DNA of 64,000 bases, taken from assembly GCA_043392685.1 (NCBI GenBank), contig JBHZGM010000003.1. One strand, given 5' to 3'. The translations under genes and the position numbers were made by a program. This document shows, in pieces, positions 7,785-16,224 of this stretch. The DNA comes from Metapseudomonas sp043392685 (GTDB lineage: Bacteria; Pseudomonadota; Gammaproteobacteria; Pseudomonadales; Pseudomonadaceae). Under the pieces are notes generated by a model. It was given only the letters and a program-made list of their open reading frames with translations, searched no databases and was not told where the DNA came from. Each line of letters opens with the position of its first letter. Positions within the stretch are counted from its first letter, which is position 1.

Positions 7785-9194
7785 ATGAACAAGACCTCCA
7801 GCAGCGTTCTCGACATGGCGACTCCGGCGTCGGCCGGCGCGTCCGTCGGGCCTGCGAAGAAGCCCCTGGGTTTCGCCAGCATGATCGCCATCTGCATTGG
7901 TGTCGTGGTGGTGCAGGGCGCGATGATGTCGGCATTGCAGGGCCTGGGCTTTGGCGGCCTGGGCTTCATCGCCGCCTTCGCCGTGGCCTTCCTCCTGGCG
8001 CAGTGCTATGTACAGAGTTTCTCCGAGCTGGCGCTGATGTTTCCCCAGGCAGGGACCCTGGCGACCTACACGCAGAAGGCCATCGGCCACTTCCCGGCCA
8101 TCGTCGCCGTGTTCGCCGGCTACGTGATCGTGGCGATGTTCGGGCTCTCCGCCGAGCTGCTGCTGGTGGATGCGATTCTCGACAAGCTGTTCCCCGGCGT
8201 ATTCCCCGCGAGGTTGGTGCCGCTGTTCATCCTGGTCGCCCTCACGGTGCTGAACATCCTCGGCACCGACGTCTTCGCCAAGCTGCAGAACCTCTTCACC
8301 TTCGCCATGGTGGCGGCCTTGCTGCTGGTGGGCCTGAGCGCCGTGGGCGGGCTGGCCGAAGCACCGGCGGCGAACTTCGTGGCGGATGTGAACTGGGGGT
8401 GGGGCGGCGTTCTCGATGGCAGTTTCATCGGCCTGGTGGCCCTGGCCATGTGGCTGCTGGTGGGGGCCGAGTTCATCTGTCCGCTGATCGGTGAAGTGCG
8501 TCGGCCGGAGCGCAACATCCCACGCGCGATGATGCTCTCGCTGACCATCACCTTTGCCTTGTTCGTACTCTTCTGCATTGGCGCCAGCCGCTACCTGCCG
8601 GTGGAAACCCTGACCACCTCGCCGCTGCCGTACCTGGACTATGTGTTCGCGGTATTCGGCAAGGGCGCGGTGATCATCGCCACGGTAATGGCGCTGACCG
8701 CCACTTGCTCTACCGTCAACACCGTGCTGGCCGCGGTGCCGCGCATGCTGTGGGGGATGGCTGAGAACGGCCAGGCCTTCCCGCAGATGAAGGTGCTGCA
8801 CAAGCGCTTCGGTACGCCGTGGATCGCAATCGTCTTCGTCGCGATCATCATTGCCCTGCCGTTCCTGCTGATGGGGCCGGATTCGATCATTACCCTGCTG
8901 ATCGCCGCGTCCACCAGCTGGCTGCTGGCCTACATCATCGCCCACATCAACGTGATGGTTCTGCGTCGCCGCCACCCCGATCTGCCGCGCCCCTACAAGT
9001 CGAAGTTCTACCCGCTGCCGCAGATCGTCGGCATCCTCGGCATGGGCTACATCGCCCTGAACAACTCGCCGTCTCCAGAGATGACGCAGACGGTGTACCT
9101 GCTGACCGGTGCCGTGCTCGGCCTGGTAAGCCTGATCGCCCTGGCGTGGGTCAAGCTGGTGATGAGGCGCAAGCTCTTCGAGCCGGATATCTGA
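7785..9194 (+). CDS. APC-family amino acid/amine permease
   Basis: 469 aa, polytopic inner-membrane protein with about twelve hydrophobic segments. It carries APC-superfamily features: the first helix GVVVQGAMMSALQGLGFGGLGF, FSELALMFPQAGTLATYTQKAIGHF (consensus amphipathic region) and GEVRRPERNIPRAM between central helices. ATG at 7785 has TGAGGA about 8 nt upstream. It follows the aldehyde dehydrogenase and a terminator follows it, so the two genes form one unit. The likely substrate is the amine degraded by this cluster, by context only. Confidence 0.85.
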   Translation: MNKTSSSVLDMATPASAGASVGPAKKPLGFASMIAICIGVVVVQGAMMSALQGLGFGGLGFIAAFAVAFLLAQCYVQSFSELALMFPQAGTLATYTQKAIGHFPAIVAVFAGYVIVAMFGLSAELLLVDAILDKLFPGVFPARLVPLFILVALTVLNILGTDVFAKLQNLFTFAMVAALLLVGLSAVGGLAEAPAANFVADVNWGWGGVLDGSFIGLVALAMWLLVGAEFICPLIGEVRRPERNIPRAMMLSLTITFALFVLFCIGASRYLPVETLTTSPLPYLDYVFAVFGKGAVIIATVMALTATCSTVNTVLAAVPRMLWGMAENGQAFPQMKVLHKRFGTPWIAIVFVAIIIALPFLLMGPDSIITLLIAASTSWLLAYIIAHINVMVLRRRHPDLPRPYKSKFYPLPQIVGILGMGYIALNNSPSPEMTQTVYLLTGAVLGLVSLIALAWVKLVMRRKLFEPDI

Positions 9195-9213
9195 TCCCTG
9201 CCACGGGTAGCAG

Positions 9214-9238
9214 AAGGGCCACATTGCGGCCCTTTTTT
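9214..9238 (+). terminator. Rho-independent terminator after the permease
   Basis: AAGGGCC, a 7-nt loop, GGCCCTT, then further T residues. Confidence 0.85.
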
Positions 9239-9280
9239 GTGCGCGGAGCCTTCAGGTGGGAGATGGCTTGCCGTCATATG

Positions 9281-9294
9281 ATTAACATGTTAAT
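9281..9294. promoter_or_regulatory. Perfect palindrome in the feaR-like promoter region
   Basis: ATTAACATGTTAAT is a perfect 14-bp palindrome in an AT-rich patch 50 bp before the regulator start. No GGCA-N8-CAA motif is seen here, so control by another regulator is possible. Confidence 0.35.
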
Positions 9295-9343
9295 TAGATC
9301 GTCATAAAAACAATGTGGCTCCAGCCCGCTCCGGAGGTCTCCG

Positions 9344-10294
9344 ATGGTTGCCCAAGCTGTCCGCTCTCCTGATTTCGATGCCTGGCTCCGTTCATTGCGG
9401 GGCGTCTGCGGCCGATTCGAGTCGCGCCCCGCGCTGGCTCACGGCCTGTTCATCGGCGAGATCGCCCGCCAGGACCTTTCCGGCCTGGAAGTGGCGCAGA
9501 TCCGCACCAATGCGGGGGTGATCAGCCGCCAGCGCACCTCCATCGACCAGGATGACGACCGTCACTGCTTCCTCGTCGTCCAGCGCAGCGGCCGCGCTGA
9601 ACTGCGCCAGAACGGTGAAAGCGTCGAACTCGGTCCAGGCGAAATGGCCCTGATGGATTCGGCCCGCGCCTGCGAAATTCTCCCCCATGGCCTGATCGAG
9701 CACGCCTCCTTCCACCTGTCCCGCGAGGACGTCTGCCGCCATATGCCAGAGGGGCGGCCGAAGTTCGGCAAGCTGTCCCAGCACTGCGCCAGCGGCCGTG
9801 TACTGCGCACCCTGGTGGAGCAGATCTGTGGCGGCGAGCTGGATCATTGCGCGGGCCTGGAGGAGGGGGATGCCCTTGAGCAAGCGCTGATCGCCCTGCT
9901 GGCGCCGACCTTGCGGCAACGGGCCGGGCAGACCACCAGCGAACTGGACGGCTGCCACAATGCCGGCATGCGCAGCCTGGCCCAGCAACTGATCGAGCAG
10001 TCGCTTTCGGAGCCCGGCCTGACGCCGCTGACCCTGGCCAGGCAACTGAACATCTCCGTACGCCAGCTCTACCGCCTGTTCGAGGACCAGGGCGACAGTG
10101 TCTGCCGCTTCATCCAGCGCGCCCGCCTCAAGCGCAGCGCCGCCGACCTGGCCAACCCGCGTCTGCGCAACGAGTCCATCACCGACATCGCCTTCCGCTG
10201 GGGCTTTACCGATTCGGCGCATTTCAGCCGCACCTTCAAGAAGCATTTCCAGCAGTCGCCCAGGGATTACCGCGCCAGCGCCTTCATCGGTTGA
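9344..10294 (+). CDS. feaR: AraC-family transcriptional activator, FeaR-like
   Basis: 316 aa. The N-terminal half is an AraC-type ligand-sensing domain (residues about 10-190, with GPGEMALMDSARACEIL); the C-terminal third (about 213-313) holds the two helix-turn-helices, LARQLNISVRQLYRLFEDQG and ITDIAFRWGFTDSAHFSRTFKKHF. Similarity to Escherichia coli FeaR is visible along the protein (start FDAWLRSLRGVCGRFESR, then SIRSLYRMF-like and FHWGFSDQSHFS-like motifs). FeaR activates aromatic amine degradation genes when aldehyde or acid intermediates are present. GGAGG lies 6 nt before the start. It probably binds the GGCA-N8-CAA sites at 3801-6174. Confidence 0.85.
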   Translation: MVAQAVRSPDFDAWLRSLRGVCGRFESRPALAHGLFIGEIARQDLSGLEVAQIRTNAGVISRQRTSIDQDDDRHCFLVVQRSGRAELRQNGESVELGPGEMALMDSARACEILPHGLIEHASFHLSREDVCRHMPEGRPKFGKLSQHCASGRVLRTLVEQICGGELDHCAGLEEGDALEQALIALLAPTLRQRAGQTTSELDGCHNAGMRSLAQQLIEQSLSEPGLTPLTLARQLNISVRQLYRLFEDQGDSVCRFIQRARLKRSAADLANPRLRNESITDIAFRWGFTDSAHFSRTFKKHFQQSPRDYRASAFIG

Positions 10295-10307
10295 GATTGC
10301 GGGCTTG

Positions 10308-10330
10308 CAGGAGCGGGCTTGCCCGCGAAG
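10308..10330. repeat. Single REP element, GGGCTTGCCC type
   Basis: GGAGCGGGCTTGCCCGCGA, the common Pseudomonas REP palindrome, 15 bp after the regulator stop. Confidence 0.75.
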
Positions 10331-10441
10331 CGCTTCCGCCGTCATCAGGCTGCCGGGCACCCCCGCGCAGAGCGGCTAACCTTGTTCTGGCAGTACTGCC
10401 GATGTGCCAGCCAACCTGCCTGCAAGCCCTTGGAGGGCGCC

Positions 10442-10969
10442 ATGTTCAAAGCCATCCTCGCCATCATCGTCGTCGCGATTCTCGGCGTACTGGGATACGC
10501 CGCCTTCATTCCGGACCACTTCCGCATCGAGCGTACGACCACCATTGCCGCGCCGCCGGAGAAGGTCTTCCCGCTGATCAACGACTTCCGCAAGTGGACG
10601 GCCTGGTCGCCCTGGGAAAAGCTCGACCCCGCCCTAAAGCGCAGCTACAGCGGGCCGGGTGAAGGCGTGGGCGCCGCCTATGCCTGGCAGGGCAATAACG
10701 AAGTGGGTACCGGGCGCATGGAAATCACCCGCAGCGAACCGGCCTCCAGGGTGGAGATCAAGCTGGATTTCCAGATGCCCTTCGAGGCCCACAACACCGC
10801 CGAATTCCTCCTCCAGCCCCAGGGTGGCGGCACCCAGCTCACCTGGGCCATGTACGGGCCGTCGCCCTATACCCACCGGCTGATGCAGGTGTTCTTCGAC
10901 ATGGAGGACATGGTGGGCAGCAAGTTCGACCAGGGCCTGAACAACCTCAAGGCCGCCGCCGAGAAATAA
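10442..10969 (+). CDS. SRPBCC-fold membrane-anchored protein
   Basis: 175 aa. Residues 2-22 form one hydrophobic helix (AILAIIVVAILGVLGYAAFI), and the rest is a START/Bet v1-like SRPBCC domain: RIERTTTIAAPPEKVFPLINDFRKWTAW at the start, EITRSEPASRVEIKLDF in the middle, and the closing long helix with FDQGLNNLKAAAE. Such domains bind hydrophobic ligands in a helix-grip pocket; the ligand is unknown. TTGGAGGGCGCC stands before the ATG. It lies upstream of the ECF42 module; no ECF42-type promoter is seen before it. Confidence 0.8.
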   Translation: MFKAILAIIVVAILGVLGYAAFIPDHFRIERTTTIAAPPEKVFPLINDFRKWTAWSPWEKLDPALKRSYSGPGEGVGAAYAWQGNNEVGTGRMEITRSEPASRVEIKLDFQMPFEAHNTAEFLLQPQGGGTQLTWAMYGPSPYTHRLMQVFFDMEDMVGSKFDQGLNNLKAAAEK

Positions 10970-11036
10970 CCCGGAACGGACCGCTCGGCCCTTCGCCGGG
11001 CGAGGTGACGGAGCGGGGCTATCCTGAATTCCTTCC

Positions 11037-11076
11037 TGTGGGAGCCCATTCATTCGCGAATGAATGCGCTCCCACA
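11037..11076. repeat. Compact REP pair, 40-bp near-perfect palindrome
   Basis: Head TGTGGGAGC, centre CATTCATTCGCGAATGAATG, inverted head GCTCCCACA with no insert between the two REP halves. Confidence 0.85.
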
Positions 11077-11120
11077 GGGCATGGTCATCCCTGACGAAGA
11101 GCGGAATTTTCCTGCGGCCC

Positions 11121-11147
11121 TGTCGATTCCCGGCGCGGCCGAACGAC
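11121..11147 (+). promoter_or_regulatory. Candidate ECF42 promoter for DGPF-sigma operon
   Basis: TGTCGA, 17-nt spacer, CGAC. The same arrangement with the same spacer stands before the SnoaL-like gene at 12853-12879. As I recall, ECF42 promoters carry TGTCGA at -35 and a CGA/TC-type -10. It lies 42 bp before the DGPF gene start, as an autoregulated promoter would. Confidence 0.65.
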
Positions 11148-11188
11148 CAATGGGTGTCAGTACCCCGCAGCCACCCGAGGAACCCGTC

Positions 11189-11566
11189 ATGAAATACCTG
11201 TGCCTGATCTATATCGAAGAAGCCAGGCTCGCCACCCTGACCGATGCCGACTACCAGGCCATCGCCGGCGAATGCGTGGACTACACCGAGCAGCTCACCG
11301 CCAGCGGCCATTACCTGGCATCCGATGCCCTGGAGTCGGTACGCACCGCCACCACCCTGCGCATCCAGGGCGGGCGGGTGACCATGACCGACGGGCCCTT
11401 CGCGGAAACCAAGGAGCAACTCGGCGGTTTCTACCTGATCGAAGCCCGCGACCTCAACGAAGCCCTGCAGATCGCCGCGAAGATTCCGCCGGCCCGCCTG
11501 GGCTGCATCGAAGTGCGCCCGGTACGCGAACCCGAAGTGCGGCCGACCCTGGGCGTCGCCTGGTGA
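11189..11566 (+). CDS. YciI/DGPF-domain protein of ECF42 module
   Basis: 125 aa, single YCII-related (DGPF) domain. It opens with KYLCLIYIEEA and contains the name-giving motif MTDGPFAETKEQLGGFYLIEARDLNEA, followed by a conserved I-x-VRPV ending. DGPF proteins are the standard genomic partners of ECF42 sigma factors; their enzymatic role is not established. ATG at 11189 follows CGAGGAA. The sigma gene begins 16 bp after its stop, so the two are co-transcribed. Confidence 0.88.
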   Translation: MKYLCLIYIEEARLATLTDADYQAIAGECVDYTEQLTASGHYLASDALESVRTATTLRIQGGRVTMTDGPFAETKEQLGGFYLIEARDLNEALQIAAKIPPARLGCIEVRPVREPEVRPTLGVAW

Positions 11567-11582
11567 TGCCTGGGAGGGCCTG

Positions 11583-12821
11583 ATGGAGGAGGCCGAGCTG
11601 CGCCAGCGGGTCGAGTCGATCTACCGCAGCGATTCGCGCCGTGTCCTCGCCACGCTGATCCGCCTGCTGGGGGATTTCGACCTGGCCGAGGAAGCCCTGC
11701 ACGATGCCTTCATCGCTGCGGTGCAGCAATGGCCGCGGGATGGCATCCCCGCCAACCCACGTGCCTGGCTGGTGTCGGCGGGGCGCTTCAAGGCCATCGA
11801 CAGCCTGCGCCGGCGCGCCCGTTTCGATGCGTCGAAGCGTCACCTGGTGGCCGAACTGGAAGAGGCCGCCAGCGCCTTCGAGGAGGGCGAGGATGTGGAG
11901 GATGACCGCCTGCGGCTGATCTTCACCTGCTGCCACCCGGCGCTGCCGGCCGACGCCCAGGTGCCGCTGACCCTGCGTGAAATCTGCGACCTGAAGACCG
12001 AGGAAATCGCCCGCGCCTTCCTCAGCACGCCGTCCACCATCGCCCAGCGTATCGTGCGGGCCAAGGCGAAGATCCGCGATGCGCGCATCCCCTATCAGGT
12101 GCCGGCCTTGGCCGAACTGCCAGAACGGCTGGATAACGTCCTGCGGGTCATCTACCTGGTGTTCAACGAAGGCTACTCGGCTACCTCCGGCGATTCCCTG
12201 ACCCGCACCGATCTTTCCGCCGAGGCCATCCGCCTGGCGCGCCTGCTGCTGGAGCTGCTGCCGGACGCGGAAGTGATGGGCCTGCTGGCACTGATGTTGT
12301 TGCACGACTCGCGCCGCGCCGCCCGAGCCACGGCGGACGGCGAACTGATCCTGCTGGACGAACAGGACCGCAGCCTCTGGGACCAGGCGCAGATCGCCGA
12401 AGGCCTTGCCCTGGTGAGCCAGGCACTGGCCAGCCGGCGCGTCGGCGTCTACCTGCTGCAGGCAGCCATCTCCGCCGTGCATGCCCAGGCGCCGGATGCG
12501 GCGAGGACCGACTGGAGGCAGATCGTCGGCCTCTACGACGTGCTGCAACGCCTCGTGCCGTCGCCCGTGGTCGCCCTCAATCGCGCCGTGGCGGTCGCCA
12601 TGCGTGACGGACCGGAAGCGGGCCTGGCGGAAGTGGACGCGCTGCTGGAGGACGGAGAACTGCGTGACTACCACCTGGCCCATGCCGCCCGGGCTGATTT
12701 CTGTCGGCGCCTGGGGCGCAAGGACGAAGCGCGGGCGGCCTACCACAGCGCCCTGGCGCTGGTGCGACAGGAACCCGAGCGGCGCTTCATCGAGAAGCGC
12801 CTGCGTGAGCTGGAGGCGTGA
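11583..12821 (+). CDS. ECF42 RNA polymerase sigma factor with long C-terminal extension
   Basis: 412 aa, about twice an ordinary ECF sigma. Sigma-2 region at about residues 10-75 (GDFDLAEEALHDAFIAAVQQWP, PRAWLVSAGRFKAIDSLRRRAR), sigma-4 at about 115-165 with TLREICDLKTEEIARAFLSTPSTIAQRIVRAKAKIRDA. The remaining 240 residues are the helical TPR-like extension typical of ECF42 (VIYLVFNEGYSA, then ALNRAVAVAM and RFIEKRLREL). No anti-sigma gene is adjacent, as usual for ECF42, where the extension itself is thought to control activity. Confidence 0.9.
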   Translation: MEEAELRQRVESIYRSDSRRVLATLIRLLGDFDLAEEALHDAFIAAVQQWPRDGIPANPRAWLVSAGRFKAIDSLRRRARFDASKRHLVAELEEAASAFEEGEDVEDDRLRLIFTCCHPALPADAQVPLTLREICDLKTEEIARAFLSTPSTIAQRIVRAKAKIRDARIPYQVPALAELPERLDNVLRVIYLVFNEGYSATSGDSLTRTDLSAEAIRLARLLLELLPDAEVMGLLALMLLHDSRRAARATADGELILLDEQDRSLWDQAQIAEGLALVSQALASRRVGVYLLQAAISAVHAQAPDAARTDWRQIVGLYDVLQRLVPSPVVALNRAVAVAMRDGPEAGLAEVDALLEDGELRDYHLAHAARADFCRRLGRKDEARAAYHSALALVRQEPERRFIEKRLRELEA

Positions 12822-12852
12822 CGGCACCGCTCGTCGGTCGTGGCGAAGCGGA

Positions 12853-12879
12853 TGTCGAAGCCGGACAGCGGCCATCGAC
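12853..12879 (+). promoter_or_regulatory. Second candidate ECF42 promoter
   Basis: TGTCGA, 17-nt spacer, CGAC, followed by C, identical in layout to 11121-11147. It lies 61 bp before the SnoaL-like gene start. Confidence 0.65.
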
Positions 12880-12939
12880 CAGAGGTGAAACCACCGGCAC
12901 GCTGCCGGTGCAGCCCTGGCGGAAACCTGGAGACCTACC

Positions 12940-13383
12940 ATGAGCAGCGAAACCCTGAAGGCCACCACCGAACTGGAAGTGCACGAAGTCTTCGACCAAT
13001 GGCTGAAGGCCGCCCGTGCCAAGAACGTGGATGCGATCCTGGCCTGTTACGCGGATGATGTGATCGCCTACGACGCCATTCTCAAGCTGGAGTTCAAGGG
13101 CCTCGGCGCCTATGGCCAGCATTGGCGCTTTTGCATGGAGATGTGCTCTGGCGACGGCATTTTCGAACCCGCCGAGCTGACCATTCACGCCAGTGGCGAC
13201 GTGGCATTCCTGCACTGCCTGGTCCGTTGCGGCGGCGAGCAGGACGGCGTGGTGAAGACCAGCTGGATGCGCGGCACCCAGGGCTACGTCAAGCGCGGCG
13301 GCGCCTGGAAGATCGTCCACGAGCACTTCTCCGCGCCCTTCGATATGGAAAGCGGCAGCGCCCTGTTCGACCTGCAGCCCTGA
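12940..13383 (+). CDS. SnoaL-like (NTF2-fold) small protein
   Basis: 147 aa. It has the cone-shaped NTF2-like fold of the SnoaL/ketosteroid isomerase superfamily: helix VFDQWLKAARAKNVDAILACYADDVIAYD, then strands with DVAFLHCLVRCGG and the final WKIVHEHFSAPF. Members are small hydrolases, isomerases or binding proteins, so the reaction cannot be named. Its own ECF42-type promoter links it to the sigma factor, making it a predicted regulon member separate from the DGPF-sigma operon. Confidence 0.8.
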   Translation: MSSETLKATTELEVHEVFDQWLKAARAKNVDAILACYADDVIAYDAILKLEFKGLGAYGQHWRFCMEMCSGDGIFEPAELTIHASGDVAFLHCLVRCGGEQDGVVKTSWMRGTQGYVKRGGAWKIVHEHFSAPFDMESGSALFDLQP

Positions 13384-13401
13384 CCCCGGAAGGGGTACCG
13401 T

Positions 13402-13482
13402 CCGTAGGTTGGTCCGAGGAACGAGGCCCAGCGCTGTGGGCGCGCCTGCAGCGTTGGGTTTTGCAAGCTCGCGGAGCGCCCC
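13402..13482. repeat. GTAGGTTGG-family intergenic repeat
   Basis: CGTAGGTTGGTCCGAGGAAC, CGAGGCCCA, later GCGTTGGGTTTTGC and CTCGCGGAGCGCC. Related copies are at 23203-23288, 40509-40620, 45087-45174 and in part 55148-55192. 13384-13636 otherwise holds no gene. Confidence 0.75.
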
Positions 13483-13636
13483 GCCTGCAGAAGCGGTTCG
13501 GGTCTTCCTGGGGGATGAATCAACCAGCCAGGCGACAGCTGATGCAGGCATGGCCAATGATTTCGCTGCACAAGTCGACACGACGCGCTGCGTCAGCCGG
13601 TAAACTCGGCCCACCTTTCAGTACCCGAGCAAGCCC

Positions 13637-14497
13637 ATGGATATCGACCTGGCGCGTACCTTCCTGGAGATCGTCCGCACCGGCAGCTTCGTCGCCGCCG
13701 CCGAACGCCTGCATGTCACCCAGACCACCATCACCGCGCGGGTGCAGAACCTGGAGCAGCAACTGGATTGCCGGCTCTTCGTGCGCAACCGTGCCGGGGC
13801 GCGGCTGACCGCCGACGGCGAGGTGTTCGTCGCCTACGCCAACAAGCTGGTGGAGACCTGGGAGGCGGCACGACGCGACCTGCCGTTGCCCGAGGGCTAC
13901 CGCGACGTGCTCAACCTGGGGGGCGAGATGAGCCTGTGCAGCCCGCTGGTGCTCAGCTGGGTGATCCGCCTGCGCGAACGCATGCCGTCCCTCGCCGTGC
14001 GCGCGGAAGTCGGCGAAGCCAGCCATCTGCAGCAGATGTTGCAGAGTGGTTTGCTGGATGCCGCGCTGGTCTACCGCCCGGATTACTGGGCGGGCATGCA
14101 GGTGGAGCTGCTGATGGAGGAAAAGCTGATCCAGGTGCGTTCGGCGACCAATCCCGAACCCTACATCTACAACGACTGGGGGCCGGAATTCCGCGAGCGC
14201 CACGATGCCGCGCTCCCGGACAAGGCCAGCGCCGTGCTGGCCACCAACCTCGGCCCGCTGGCCCTGCACTACATCCTGCAATGCGGCGGCTCCGGCTACT
14301 TCCGCGCCCGCGTGGTGCAGGGGCACCTGGAAAACGGCGAGCTGGAACGAGTGGAGAAGGCGCCGGAATTCACCTATCCCACCTACCTCGTCTACTCCCG
14401 AGAGAAGGACTCCCCGGCCCTGCGCCAGGCCATCGACCTGCTGCGGGAAGTCGTGGCCGAGGACATCGACTGGTCCCGGCGTTGGGACCCGATCTGA
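13637..14497 (+). CDS. LysR-family transcriptional regulator
   Basis: 286 aa. N-terminal winged helix-turn-helix (residues 1-65: DIDLARTFLEIVRTGSFVAAAERLHVTQTTITARVQNLEQQL) followed by a periplasmic-binding-protein-like effector domain. The effector domain is atypical in its ending (DIDWSRRWDPI). No divergently oriented partner gene exists: the next genes face it tail to tail, so its target is unclear. The ribosome binding site is weak. Confidence 0.88.
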   Translation: MDIDLARTFLEIVRTGSFVAAAERLHVTQTTITARVQNLEQQLDCRLFVRNRAGARLTADGEVFVAYANKLVETWEAARRDLPLPEGYRDVLNLGGEMSLCSPLVLSWVIRLRERMPSLAVRAEVGEASHLQQMLQSGLLDAALVYRPDYWAGMQVELLMEEKLIQVRSATNPEPYIYNDWGPEFRERHDAALPDKASAVLATNLGPLALHYILQCGGSGYFRARVVQGHLENGELERVEKAPEFTYPTYLVYSREKDSPALRQAIDLLREVVAEDIDWSRRWDPI

Positions 14498-14518
14498 TCC
14501 CGAATCACTTGGCTCTCA

Positions 14519-14637
14519 CGTAGGGTGCGCCGTGCGCACCAGGTATTCCGGCGCGGGGTTTCGGTGCGCGCAGCGCACCCTACGGGGCCGCTGCGCGGCC
14601 CTTGGCGATTGAAATCGCCCCCACAGAAAAGCAGGCC
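14519..14637. repeat. Composite inverted repeat with REP half
   Basis: GTAGGGTGCGCCGTGCGCAC pairs with a later GTGCGCGCAGCGCACCCTAC; then GGCCGCTGCGCGGCC, and finally GGCGATTGAAATCGCCCCCACAG cut from the REP family (GATTGAAATC palindrome plus head). It lies between two convergent genes and can serve as terminator in both directions. Confidence 0.7.
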
Positions 14638-14652
14638 AGGTGCGTGCCGGAC

Positions 14653-15825
14653 TCAGCTCGCCAGCTGCAGCACCGGCTGCTGGTGCAGCTCCTGCAGCCA
14701 GTTGCGATAGAGCGCGGCGATCAAGTCGCTCTGGCTGACGATGCCCACCACGCGGCCGACGTCGTTCAATACCGGCAGGCAATGCAGGCCCTGGTCGGAC
14801 AAGAGCGACACCAGCTCGACCACCGGCGTATCCACGGTCACACAGCGCACCGGACGGGTCATCAGGCGTGACACCGGCGCCTCGCGGCGGGAGCGGAAGC
14901 GGTCGGCGATGCTGCGCGGTGCGGCGGTCGCGGCGTGGCCGAGCAGGTCGGAGAGGGTCAGGATGCCCACCAGCTGCTCCTTGTCATCCAGCACCGGCAG
15001 GGCTTTGAGGTGATGCCGGTCGAGCAGCTTCCAGGCTTCGCTGACCGGCGCATCCGGCGCGATGGTGCGCAGGTCGCGGGACATGATCCGCGCCGCCCGC
15101 AGGTCGCCCATGCTGCGACGCAAGGCGTGCTTCTCGGCCAGCAGGAGCAGGCGCTGGAGGTCATCGCGGGTCACGTCGACGAAGCTGCCGAACTCGGAGA
15201 GGGCCCGGTCCAGGTCGATTTCGGCGATGCCATTGCGCTCGCTCGGCAAGGGGTCGGCGGTCAGGTGCGGGCCGGTGGCCGGATGCGCGATCTTGCGCGG
15301 ATAGGGGATACCGCTGAGGTTGTTGAATACCAGCGCCGTCCCCACCAGCAGCAGTGACCCGACCAGCACCGGCAGCAGCAGGTGCCAGCCTTGCGCGGCG
15401 ACGATCGGACCACCCAGCGCGGCACCCAGGGCAACGGCGCAGCTCGGCGGATGCAGGCAGCGCAGGGCCTGCATGACCACCAGTGCCAGGGCGAAGGCCA
15501 GGCCGGCGGTTGCCAGCGGCGGCAGGCCCCAGTGGCCGACCAGCAGGCCGGTGGCTGCCGCCAGGACGTTGCCGGCCACCACCGGCCAGGGCTGGGCCAC
15601 CGGGCTGGAGGTCACGGCGAAGAGCAGTACGGAGGAGGCAGCGAAGGGCGCGGCCATGCGTAGCGCCAGGTCAGTGCCGAATAGCTGGATTCCGGCCAGG
15701 GTGGCGAGGGAAACGGCGATGCAGCCGCCGATGGCGGCGCGCAGCCACTCCCGGGGAGAGGCATTGCTGGCGTCCGGCAGCAGGCGTTGCAGCCAGAGAC
15801 GCAGAGAGTTCTGGGGCATGGGCAT
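14653..15825 (-). CDS. HPP-family membrane protein with tandem CBS domains
   Basis: 390 aa. Residues 25-175 hold about four to five transmembrane helices of the HPP family with its signature LRCLHPPSCAVALGAALGGP. After a linker, two CBS domains follow (about 245-305 and 320-380): IMSRDLRTIAPDAPVSEAWKLL...ALPVLDDKEQLVGILTLSDLL and LMTRPVRCVTVDTPVVELVSLL...CLPVLNDVGRVVGIVSQSDLI. CBS pairs bind adenine nucleotides and often gate transport; HPP relatives have been linked to nitrite transport in plastids and cyanobacteria. Start 15825 or 15819; ribosome binding site is weak. Confidence 0.85.
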   Translation of the reverse strand: MPMPQNSLRLWLQRLLPDASNASPREWLRAAIGGCIAVSLATLAGIQLFGTDLALRMAAPFAASSVLLFAVTSSPVAQPWPVVAGNVLAAATGLLVGHWGLPPLATAGLAFALALVVMQALRCLHPPSCAVALGAALGGPIVAAQGWHLLLPVLVGSLLLVGTALVFNNLSGIPYPRKIAHPATGPHLTADPLPSERNGIAEIDLDRALSEFGSFVDVTRDDLQRLLLLAEKHALRRSMGDLRAARIMSRDLRTIAPDAPVSEAWKLLDRHHLKALPVLDDKEQLVGILTLSDLLGHAATAAPRSIADRFRSRREAPVSRLMTRPVRCVTVDTPVVELVSLLSDQGLHCLPVLNDVGRVVGIVSQSDLIAALYRNWLQELHQQPVLQLAS

Positions 15826-16087
15826 GACACTAGGCAGTTGATAAACGGAGAGGCCGGAGGTGCTGTACGGAAAGTGCCGAAACCGGACGGCTTTTCGTAC
15901 AGGCCCCGGGTCCCCTCAATCCCACCGAAGTGGGGGCTCCATCCCTGGATGTGGAAACGTCTTTTTCTCGCGCACGGTTCCTCGGAGGGGGCTGCTCATG
16001 CAGACCCTCGCCGGGCCGGGCGTCGGGGATGGCGGGAATGCTAAGGGATGACTGGATAGCGGGCTAATGAATGTTGTTGGTGGTTTA
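15826..16087. other. Intergenic stretch without recognised gene
   Basis: No convincing frame. It holds short inverted repeats (CCCACCGAAGTGGG near 15921, GGCCGGGCG near 16015) and AT-rich sequence toward 16080 that leads into the sigma-54 control region. Confidence 0.6.
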
Positions 16088-16104
16088 GTGCAAAAAAATT
16101 GCAC
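16088..16104. promoter_or_regulatory. Candidate enhancer (UAS) of a sigma-54 activator
   Basis: GTGCAA-AAAAA-TTGCAC is a perfect 6-bp inverted repeat with a 5-bp spacer. It lies about 120 bp upstream of the -24/-12 element at 16225, the usual distance for an enhancer-binding protein such as SfnR. Confidence 0.5.
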
Positions 16105-16224
16105 TTATGCTGGCGCCATCCAGATGTCTCTCCAGCAACATCTGACCAGCAAGTTGCCCGCCTGCTTCGTCTGGAACTGTTGGGTAAGTTCTCTAATACA
16201 TTGATTTTAAAGAATAAATAAAGC

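Noticed and set aside
7713..9224. A 503-codon frame antisense to the APC permease
   Set aside because: Gln/His/Arg-rich shadow sequence; the permease on the plus strand has all family motifs.
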